The notes below the pieces were generated by a model. The model did not search any database, was not told the origin of the DNA, and saw nothing but the letters and a program-made list of their open reading frames with translations. Below are positions 4,930 to 10,824 of a stretch of DNA of 10,824 nucleotides, piece after piece. Location of the stretch: assembly GCA_016649525.1 (NCBI GenBank), contig JAENXM010000044.1:1-10824 (forward strand), written 5' to 3'. The position numbers and the translations under genes are program-made. Each line of letters starts with the position of its first letter. Within the stretch, counting starts at the first letter, position 1. This DNA is from Actinomycetota bacterium. Lineage in GTDB: Bacteria > Actinomycetota > Geothermincolia > Fen-727 > Anoxymicrobiaceae.

Positions 4930-6909
4930 ATGACGTGGATAGTCGATGCAGTGTCCAACAGAACGCCGAGAATCCTTGAAGAGGTCTCTCGGATCATCAA
5001 CGAGACCGGGGCTGCAGGACCCGCCGTCTCTCACGAGGAGATCATCAAGCAAGCCGAGCTGACGCTTGAGCTACTCGTTTCCTCACTTCGCGGCAAGAAG
5101 ACCGCGTCACTTCCCGATCGCTGGGAATCGATCGGGCAGAGCTACACGGAGAGGGGACTCGCAATGGCCGAGATCCCCAATACCCCGGAGCTCTTGAAGA
5201 AGGCCACCTGGTCCGTTTTGAAACGGGAGGTGGAGGACGGGGCCGTCTCGCTCGCGGAGCTGGTAGATTCCATGATGGAGGTCGAGTTGGCGCTGAGCAA
5301 CTGCTGGTTCGCCATGGTCCGAAGCTACCTCGCCTCCAGAGACATAAGGGTTGCCGCGAGCTCCTCACGGATGGAAGCCCTGTATTCGCTTACCGAGGTG
5401 CTCGCCACCGAGAGCGACAACATACAGATGTACGACACCATCGTTGACAAGGTCGCGAAGATCACCGGCCTTTCAAGGTGCTCGCTTCTTCTTTTCGACG
5501 AGGAGCGCGAGCTCGAGCCGGTAGCATCGAACTTCGAGGGCGCGGTGGGTGAACTCGGGAAGCTGCCGCCGGAATGCATCCAGGCCCTTGCCGCCGTCAT
5601 TTCACTCGGCGGCCCGGTGATACTCCAACGGGCAGGCGACAACCCGCTCGAGTTAGAAACTTTCCTCGACCGCTATGAATCGCCCGCCCTTCTCCTTGTG
5701 CCTCTCCTGTCCGGCGACAAAGACCTCGGGATTCTTCTGCTCGATGACGGAAGAACCGGTGAGTTCACGCGGGATCAGATAGATATAGCGGTGGCGAGCG
5801 CCAACCAGGCCGCGGTCGCGGTCGAGAAGAGCGCCCTGCTCAGGGAGATGGAGAAGCAGGTCAAGCATATGGCGGCCATCGGCATCGTCGCCAGGACCCT
5901 GTCGTCTTACCTCGACCCGAGCGAGCAGCTCCAGATACTGCTCGACATGGCGACTGCGCTGGCCAGGGCCGACCGTGGCGTGATAATGCTCGTAGAGGAC
6001 ATGTTCGGCGAGCTGAAGGTGGAAGCTAGCGTGGGTAAGCCTTACCCGGAAGAGGGCGCTGATTTGCTGATGCGGATCGGGCGCTGGGTGGCGGACCACG
6101 CCGAGGTCCTGCTCCTCGAGAAAGGGGCGGAAGACCCGCGGTTCGACGATATCGAGATGAACGTAGAGGCGATCATCGCGGCTCCGCTCCTGGTGCGGGA
6201 CAGGGTGGTCGGTGTCATGAGCGTGGCAACCGGGAAGGCCGGCGAGCAGTACACCAAGGACGACATCGACATGTTCGGGAACTTCGCGGCCCAGGCGGCG
6301 GTTTCCGTCGAAAACACCCGGCTGTACGCGCGGCTGCAGCAGGCGCACCTGGGTACCATAGCCTCACTTGCCGCCGTCATCGAGGCCCGCGATCCATATA
6401 CCATCGGGCATTCCGCCAGGGTGACCCAGTACGCGGTCGCGATCGCCGAGGCGATGGGTCTGCCCGTAGAGGATGTGGAGGAGATAAGGCTCGCTTCGCT
6501 TCTTCACGACGTCGGGAAGATCGGGGTCCCCGACAGGGTACTCAACAAGACCGATCGCCTGACCGCGGAGGAGTTTTCCGCTATAAGGATGCACCCCACC
6601 ATGAGCGTGAAGATAATCGAGCCGTTGCCGCACCTGGCGAAGCTGATCCCCGTCATCTACCATCACCACGAGCATTATGACGGGACCGGCTACGTCGACG
6701 GAAGGGCGGGGGACAATATACCTCTCGGCTCGCGCATCATCGCGGCCGCGGACGCGTTCGAGGCGATGACGTCAGACCGCCCGTACCGCCAGGCCCTCTC
6801 GCGCGAACAGGCGATGGCGGAGCTGCAGAACAACGCGGGCACCCAGTTCGACCCCGAGGTCGTCAGGTATTTTCTCGACCTGCTCGAGAAGGCTGCCCGG
6901 ACAGAGTGA
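4930..6909 (+). CDS. RsbRD_N-like / GAF / GAF / HD-GYP signalling protein, probable c-di-GMP phosphodiesterase
   Basis: This 659-residue soluble sensor probably hydrolyses cyclic di-GMP through its C-terminal HD-GYP domain. Residues 35-140 are helical and resemble the RsbRD N-terminal sensor domain. GAF1 spans about 150-300 and GAF2 about 318-465. The HD-GYP domain (about 472-655) shows H494 (GHSARV), HDVGK at 526-530, H555 (MHP), HHE at 579-581, D584 (HYDGTGY) and D608 (AAADAF), so the metal-binding residues appear complete. The name-giving GYP reads GYV (587-589). No membrane segment or signal peptide is seen. The GAF ligand is unknown; no obvious haem or phytochrome Cys was recognised. The start is ATG 4930 with GGAG at 4918-4921. 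The gene is monocistronic by appearance: terminators lie before it and 99 nt separate it from cooC. The domain call is strong. Catalytic activity is inferred. Confidence 0.9.
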   Translation: MTWIVDAVSNRTPRILEEVSRIINETGAAGPAVSHEEIIKQAELTLELLVSSLRGKKTASLPDRWESIGQSYTERGLAMAEIPNTPELLKKATWSVLKREVEDGAVSLAELVDSMMEVELALSNCWFAMVRSYLASRDIRVAASSSRMEALYSLTEVLATESDNIQMYDTIVDKVAKITGLSRCSLLLFDEERELEPVASNFEGAVGELGKLPPECIQALAAVISLGGPVILQRAGDNPLELETFLDRYESPALLLVPLLSGDKDLGILLLDDGRTGEFTRDQIDIAVASANQAAVAVEKSALLREMEKQVKHMAAIGIVARTLSSYLDPSEQLQILLDMATALARADRGVIMLVEDMFGELKVEASVGKPYPEEGADLLMRIGRWVADHAEVLLLEKGAEDPRFDDIEMNVEAIIAAPLLVRDRVVGVMSVATGKAGEQYTKDDIDMFGNFAAQAAVSVENTRLYARLQQAHLGTIASLAAVIEARDPYTIGHSARVTQYAVAIAEAMGLPVEDVEEIRLASLLHDVGKIGVPDRVLNKTDRLTAEEFSAIRMHPTMSVKIIEPLPHLAKLIPVIYHHHEHYDGTGYVDGRAGDNIPLGSRIIAAADAFEAMTSDRPYRQALSREQAMAELQNNAGTQFDPEVVRYFLDLLEKAARTE

Positions 6910-6950
6910 GTCCTCGTTCCATGGCGTGGCCGTATTCCACCGACGGGAAA

Positions 6951-6990
6951 TCAGTTATTATTGGTCATCATTGGTATTTGGTCATGTGTT
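6951..6990 (+). promoter_or_regulatory. AT-rich region with TTGGT repeats upstream of cooC
   Basis: The 99-bp gap before cooC contains an AT-rich island unlike its surroundings. TTGGTCAT occurs at 6961-6968 and 6978-6985 (period 17), with a further TTGGTAT at 6971-6977 between them. TATTAT at 6956-6961 could be a -10 box, but no convincing -35 is seen. The spaced direct repeats could be an operator for the cooC-nfnA-gltX-cysE run. This is weakly supported. Confidence 0.3.
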
Positions 6991-7008
6991 CCCGGGAGGT
7001 CGATAGAG

Positions 7009-7794
7009 TTGAAACTGGCCATAAGTGGGAAAGGCGGGGTCGGTAAGAGCACTATCGCGGGCGGTCTTGCCCGCTCGTTCGCCGCGGAGGGCAGGAAGGT
7101 GCTCGCTGTCGACGCGGACCCGGACGCGAACCTCGCCGTATCGATCGGCATCTCGCCGGAGACCGCTCTTGATATAGTGCCGCTCTCGGAGATGAAGGAT
7201 ATCGTGGAGGAGCGCACGGGGGCGAAGCTGGGTACCTACGGGCAGATGTTCAAGATGAACCCGCGGGTGGACGACCTCCCGGATCAGATCTGTCTGAGCC
7301 ACGAGGGCGTGAAACTCCTGGCGATGGGGACGGTGAAGGAGGGAGGAGGCGGCTGTGTCTGTCCCGAGTCCGTCCTTCTGAAAGCCCTGATGCGGCACAT
7401 ACTGCTGGAGCGCGACGACGTGGTGATAATGGACATGGAGGCCGGCATCGAGCACCTGGGGCGGGGGACCGCCGACAGCGTGGACGCGATGGTGATCGTG
7501 ACCGAGCCGGGCCTGCGCAGTCTACAGACCGCCCGCGCAACTGCGAAGCTCGCGCGCCAGATCGGTGTGGACAGGCTTTTCGTGGTCCTAAACAAGGTGG
7601 TCGAGGACTCGGAGATAGACTTCATGAAGGAGGACCTCACCGACCACCTCGAGTATCTAGGCATGATACATTTCAGCGACAAGGTCAGGAAATCGGACCG
7701 TGAGGGAAAGTCGGCTTATGACGCGGACCCGGGCTTTGTCGCCGAAATAGAGGTGATAAAGAAGAAGCTGGACGAGAACCTGGGCAAGGAGTGA
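7009..7794 (+). CDS. cooC: CO dehydrogenase maturation ATPase (CooC/AcsF type)
   Basis: CooC-type proteins are MinD/NifH-like ATPases that help load nickel into the C-cluster of CO dehydrogenase (or acetyl-CoA synthase for AcsF). The 261-residue protein starts with SGKGGVGKST (6-15), a deviant Walker A with signature K8 and P-loop K13. VDADPDANLA (34-43) is the switch region. The metal-binding CxC pair is C116/C118 in GGCVCPES, as expected for CooC, and DMEAGIEHL (142-150) is the Walker B-like segment. The start is TTG 7009: GGGAGGT at 6994-7000 lies 8 nt ahead and the N-terminus then matches the family. The open frame upstream to 6961 is discounted. The NfnA-like gene follows after 4 nt. No CODH gene is in the window. 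CooC and AcsF cannot be told apart here. Confidence 0.88.
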   Translation: MKLAISGKGGVGKSTIAGGLARSFAAEGRKVLAVDADPDANLAVSIGISPETALDIVPLSEMKDIVEERTGAKLGTYGQMFKMNPRVDDLPDQICLSHEGVKLLAMGTVKEGGGGCVCPESVLLKALMRHILLERDDVVIMDMEAGIEHLGRGTADSVDAMVIVTEPGLRSLQTARATAKLARQIGVDRLFVVLNKVVEDSEIDFMKEDLTDHLEYLGMIHFSDKVRKSDREGKSAYDADPGFVAEIEVIKKKLDENLGKE

Positions 7795-7798
7795 AGAG

Positions 7799-8671
7799 TT
7801 GACGTCGCGTGGCTTCGAGATCCTAGAGCGCGAGCAGTGCGCGTCGGACGTCTTCCGGCTCGCCGTCAAGGCGCCGCGGGTCCCGCCGAGAGCGCAGGCC
7901 GGGCAGTTCATCATCGTGAGGGTCGACGAGAAAGGTGAGCGCATACCCCTGACGCTAGTGGACTTCTCGAACGAGCGGGGGAGTGTCGACATGGTTTTCC
8001 AGGTCGTGGGGACGACCACCGACAAGCTGTCGAGGCTCAACCCCGGTGACTGCATTGCCGACGTCGTCGGACCTCTCGGCCGTCCAACCGAGGTCGGGGA
8101 TTTCGGGCGGGTCGCATGTGTCGGCGGCGGCGTCGGGATCGCCGCGCTCTACCCGATTGCGAGGGCCATGGTCAAGGCTGGCAACGACGTGAAGGTTCTG
8201 ATCGGTTCACGGGACAAAGAGCACCTGATCCTTGTCGACCTTTTTGAGAAGCTCGACGCCGGGCTCGAGCTTGCGACGGACGACGGCTCGGTCGGCATCA
8301 AGGGATTCGTTGCGGCGCTCCTTTTACGTGCCGCCGAAGATTGGAAGCCTGACAGGGTCATCGCCGTAGGGCCGGTGCCGATGATGAGTGCCGTCTCTAC
8401 GCTGACGAAGGAGCGGGGGATACCGACCGTCGTGAGCCTGAACGCGATCATGCTCGACGCGACCGGCATGTGCGGGACTTGCAGGGTAGAGGTCGGCGGC
8501 GAGACGAAGTTCTCCTGTGTGGACGGCCCCGAGTTCGACGCCCACCAGGTGGATTTCGACCTGCTGATCTCGCGCCTTGATATCTACAAGTCCGAGGAGA
8601 AGGATTCGTGGGAAAGGTTCCGCGAGACCGCAAATGACTACAAACACCCGTGCGAGCAGTTCGAGGGGTAA
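7799..8671 (+). CDS. NfnA/SudB-type FAD- and NAD(P)-binding oxidoreductase subunit
   Basis: This 290-residue flavoprotein resembles NfnA, the small subunit of NADH-dependent reduced-ferredoxin:NADP oxidoreductase, and the related sulfide dehydrogenase/PyrK group. The FAD motif is RIPLT (48-52). The nucleotide-binding loop is GGGVGIAALYPIA (109-121). The C-terminal [2Fe-2S] module has C225 and C228 (GMCGTC), C240 and probably D220, the aspartate ligand described for NfnA. FSCVDGPEFDAHQVDFDLL (238-256) is a strong NfnA signature. The start is TTG 7799, with AAGGAG (7786-7791) overlapping the cooC stop, so translation is probably coupled. The usual partner NfnB (a GltA-like flavoprotein) is absent: gltX follows after 8 nt. 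PyrK is less likely because the pyrimidine genes are absent and the C-terminal signature fits NfnA better. The electron partner is unknown. Confidence 0.87.
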   Translation: MTSRGFEILEREQCASDVFRLAVKAPRVPPRAQAGQFIIVRVDEKGERIPLTLVDFSNERGSVDMVFQVVGTTTDKLSRLNPGDCIADVVGPLGRPTEVGDFGRVACVGGGVGIAALYPIARAMVKAGNDVKVLIGSRDKEHLILVDLFEKLDAGLELATDDGSVGIKGFVAALLLRAAEDWKPDRVIAVGPVPMMSAVSTLTKERGIPTVVSLNAIMLDATGMCGTCRVEVGGETKFSCVDGPEFDAHQVDFDLLISRLDIYKSEEKDSWERFRETANDYKHPCEQFEG

Positions 8672-8679
8672 GAAGGTAC

Positions 8680-10176
8680 ATGGCAGACTCCGGCAGGCAG
8701 GAATCAGACGGTCCGAGGGTGAGGTTCGCCCCGAGCCCTACGGGCAAGCTCCACCTTGGTTCCGCTCGCACCGCGCTCTTCAACTGGCTGTTCTGCCGCG
8801 GCTCGGGCGGCGCCATGGCGTTGAGGTTGGAGGACACTGACCGCGAGCGCTCCTCCGAGGAGTTCGAGAGTGACATCCTCCACTCACTCCGATGGATGGG
8901 GCTCGACTGGGACGAAGGCCCGGATATAGGCGGCGACCACGGCCCTTACAGGCAGAGCGAGCGCATGGACATCTACCGCGGGTACGCCGACAGGCTCCTG
9001 GAGACCGGCGGGGCGTACCGCTGCTACTGCACTCCAGAGGAACTCGAACAGCGTAAGAAAGCGGCCATTGAAAAGGGCCTTCCCTGGCGCTACGACAGGC
9101 GCTGCCTGGAGCTTTCCGAGCAGGACCGGGAACACCTCGAGAAGGAGGGCAGGCCGTATGCGACGAGGTTCCGGGTACCGGAGGGAAAGGTGGTGGTGAA
9201 CGACCTTCTGCGCGGGGAAGTCACCGTGGATGCCTCCGAGATCGACGACTTCGTGATCCTTCGCTCGGACGGCACGGCCGGCTTCCACCTGGCGGTCGTG
9301 GTCGACGACATCACCATGGACATCACGCACGTCATCAGGGGAGACGACCACCTGACCAACGCGGTGAGACACGTCCTGTTGTTCAACGCCTTCGGGGTCG
9401 AGCCCCCGCTGTTCCTGCACCACTCGCTTCTCATGGGCCCCGACGGGGCGAAGCTATCGAAGAGGCACGGCGCAACGGCCGTATCCGATTACAGGGAACT
9501 GGGATACCTACACGAGGCTCTCGTGAACTACCTTGCACTGCTGTCGTGGTCGCCGGGCGACGACCGGGAGATATTCTCGCTTTCTGAGCTGGTACGCGAG
9601 TTCAGCATCAGGGGCGTGTCCGCGGGCAAGGCGATATTCGATTTCGAGAAGCTAAACTGGCTGAACAGGCAGCACGTGAAGATGCGCTCGGACGCGGAAC
9701 TCACCGACCTGGTCATACCTTTCCTGGAGACTGCGGGCCGAGAAGAGACCCTTGCTCTGCCGAGGGAAAAGCTCGAGGTCGCCGTCGCCTCGGTGAGGAA
9801 CGGCATGGAGACGCTCACCGACGCCGTGGAGCCGCTCGACCTGTATGTCCGGCCTGCCGGCGACATCTCGGGAGAAGCGCTCGACGAGCTTGAGAAATCG
9901 CTGGAGCTAGAGGAGGCACTGGGCGTCTGCATGGAGACGCTCCGAGCCAACGAGTCAGCGGACCGCGAGACGGCGGAGCGGATAGTGAAACTCCTGCGCG
10001 AGGAGGCCAAGAGCCGCGGCTGGGGCGCCAAGAAGGTCCTGTGGCCGCTTCGCCTCGCGGTTACGGGGCTCACGGTCGGTCCGGACCTCGTCTATCTTAT
10101 AATGTTCTGGGGACCTGGCGGATGCGCCGAGCGCATCGAGGCCGCGAAACGGACACTAGGGGAACAGCATGAGTGA
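8680..10176 (+). CDS. gltX: Glutamyl-tRNA synthetase
   Basis: GltX is the class I synthetase that attaches glutamate to tRNA-Glu (and to tRNA-Gln in non-discriminating forms). The protein has 498 residues, normal for bacteria. The HIGH-type motif is PSPTGKLHLGSART (18-31), with HLGS in the active site. LRLEDTD (48-54) follows, and the KMSKS equivalent is KLSKR (258-262). Cysteines C115, C117 and C142 match three of the four Zn positions of E. coli GluRS, whereas the fourth (His, two residues after the third Cys) is E144 here. The C-terminal WGAKKVLWPLRLAVTG segment belongs to the anticodon-binding domain. ATG 8680 is chosen because it follows GAGGGG (8663-8668) and AAGG (8673-8676) and fits the family N-terminus; the frame reaches back to 8650 inside the NfnA-like gene. 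Its end overlaps cysE by 8 nt. Discriminating or not cannot be decided. Confidence 0.94.
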   Translation: MADSGRQESDGPRVRFAPSPTGKLHLGSARTALFNWLFCRGSGGAMALRLEDTDRERSSEEFESDILHSLRWMGLDWDEGPDIGGDHGPYRQSERMDIYRGYADRLLETGGAYRCYCTPEELEQRKKAAIEKGLPWRYDRRCLELSEQDREHLEKEGRPYATRFRVPEGKVVVNDLLRGEVTVDASEIDDFVILRSDGTAGFHLAVVVDDITMDITHVIRGDDHLTNAVRHVLLFNAFGVEPPLFLHHSLLMGPDGAKLSKRHGATAVSDYRELGYLHEALVNYLALLSWSPGDDREIFSLSELVREFSIRGVSAGKAIFDFEKLNWLNRQHVKMRSDAELTDLVIPFLETAGREETLALPREKLEVAVASVRNGMETLTDAVEPLDLYVRPAGDISGEALDELEKSLELEEALGVCMETLRANESADRETAERIVKLLREEAKSRGWGAKKVLWPLRLAVTGLTVGPDLVYLIMFWGPGGCAERIEAAKRTLGEQHE

Positions 10177-10824
10177 TCTCATAAGCAGGGCCATGACAGT
10201 CTTCCGCGCGGATATAGAGGCGGTGAAGGACCGCGACCCGGCGGCGACGAACACCCTCGAGATAATCCTCTCTTACCCCGGCCTGCACGCGATCTGGATG
10301 CACAGGGTCGCGCACTACCTGCACACGCGTAACGTCCCGCTCATCCCGCGCCTCATCTCGATGCTCGCGCGGGCTGTGACCGGCATCGAGATACACCAGG
10401 GCGCGCGGATCGGCAAGGGCTTCTTCATCGACCACGGCATGGGCGTGGTGATTGGCGAGACGACCGAGATCGGTGACAACGTGACGATATTCCAGGGGGT
10501 CACCCTGGGAGGGACGGGCAAGGAAAAGGGCAAGAGGCACCCTACGATCGAGGACAACGTCGTGATAGCGGCGGGGGCAAAGGTGCTCGGGCCCATCACT
10601 ATCGGTGAGAACTCGAGGGTGGGGGCGCAGTCGGTGGTCCTCCAGGACGTGCCTCCCAACTGCACGGTGGTCGGCGTACCGGGCAGGGTTACGGTCTGCA
10701 GCGGAGAGCGCATCTCACCCGTGGACCTTCATCACGAGAACCTGCCCGACCCGGTGCTCGACATGTTCAACACCCTGGAGCGCAGGCTCGACAGGCTCGA
10801 GGGGAAGGCGAAAGCTGAAGGCGA
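10169..10824 (+). CDS. cysE: Serine O-acetyltransferase (partial, 3' end outside window)
   Basis: CysE acetylates L-serine with acetyl-CoA to O-acetylserine, the precursor of cysteine. ATG 10169 overlaps the gltX stop by 8 nt and is preceded by AGGGGAA. The frame is open to the window end (218 codons). It has the short CysE form: an N-terminal helical part (1-70) with YPGLHAIWMHRVAHYLH (36-52), then a left-handed hexapeptide-repeat helix. FIDHGMGVVIGETTEIGDNV (86-105) carries the conserved catalytic Asp/His pair D88/H89. GGTGKEKGKRHP (114-125) is the acetyl-CoA-side loop and VVGVPGRV (167-174) closes the helix. The charged tail after 180 may hold the usual C-terminal feedback segment. In Bacillus subtilis gltX-cysE is followed by cysS, so cysS may lie just outside, but that is inference. 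Identity is secure despite the missing end. Confidence 0.92.
   Translation, partial: MSDLISRAMTVFRADIEAVKDRDPAATNTLEIILSYPGLHAIWMHRVAHYLHTRNVPLIPRLISMLARAVTGIEIHQGARIGKGFFIDHGMGVVIGETTEIGDNVTIFQGVTLGGTGKEKGKRHPTIEDNVVIAAGAKVLGPITIGENSRVGAQSVVLQDVPPNCTVVGVPGRVTVCSGERISPVDLHHENLPDPVLDMFNTLERRLDRLEGKAKAEG

Noticed and set aside
6961..7008. Longer cooC start at TTG 6961
   Set aside because: It would place 16 extra residues before the family N-terminus and the strong Shine-Dalgarno at 6994-7000, which fits TTG 7009.
8671..8680. T-box leader before gltX, as in Bacillus gltX-cysE-cysS
   Set aside because: Only 8 nt separate the NfnA-like gene from gltX, so no leader can fit.

Overview
The window reads as chromosomal DNA of a GC-rich (roughly 60-65% by eye) anaerobic bacterium. 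All genes lie on the + strand, are closely packed and have recognisable Shine-Dalgarno sites. Non-ATG starts are frequent: TTG for lysA, cooC and the NfnA-like gene, GTG for the DUF362 gene and probably nth. AGG (Arg) and ATA (Ile) codons are common despite the high GC. A CO-dehydrogenase nickel ATPase (CooC/AcsF type) and an NfnA-type flavoprotein point to an anaerobic, possibly CO- or Wood-Ljungdahl-dependent metabolism. The argS...lysA neighbourhood recalls Actinomycetota, and gltX-cysE recalls Firmicutes. A deep-branching anaerobic actinobacterial or Firmicutes-like lineage is a guess from this, not a demonstration.

Layout. (1) 1-1341: the 3' end of argS, then nfo (AP endonuclease IV) 10 nt later. 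(2) 1342-4725: a 109-bp gap with a TATAAT box, then lysA (diaminopimelate decarboxylase), a DUF362 protein with a cysteine-bearing C-terminal region, and an endonuclease III (nth) whose second iron-sulfur ligand is His instead of Cys. (3) 4708-4929: an imperfect 45-bp tandem repeat of terminator hairpins that begins inside the last codons of nth, followed by a possible REP/RAYT-type sequence and an extended -10 promoter. (4) 4930-6909: a 659-residue RsbRD_N-like/GAF/GAF/HD-GYP signalling protein, probably a cyclic-di-GMP phosphodiesterase, with GYV in place of GYP. (5) 7009 to the window end: a very tight run cooC - NfnA-like gene - gltX - cysE (gaps 4 and 8 nt, then an 8-nt overlap). cysE runs off the window.

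How the genes fit together. Two base-excision-repair enzymes (Nfo and Nth) sit about 2.7 kb apart. Aminoacyl-tRNA synthesis (ArgS, GluRS) and amino-acid synthesis (LysA, CysE) make up the rest of the housekeeping content. The least ordinary arrangement is the apparent co-transcription of a CODH nickel-insertion ATPase and an NfnA subunit without its NfnB partner, together with glutamyl-tRNA synthetase and serine acetyltransferase. No clear mobile gene, RNA gene or CRISPR array is visible, and no gene-free stretch exceeds 300 bp. The points most worth checking are the His-ligated Nth cluster, the orphan NfnA next to CooC, the DUF362 C-terminal cysteines and the hairpin repeat array.
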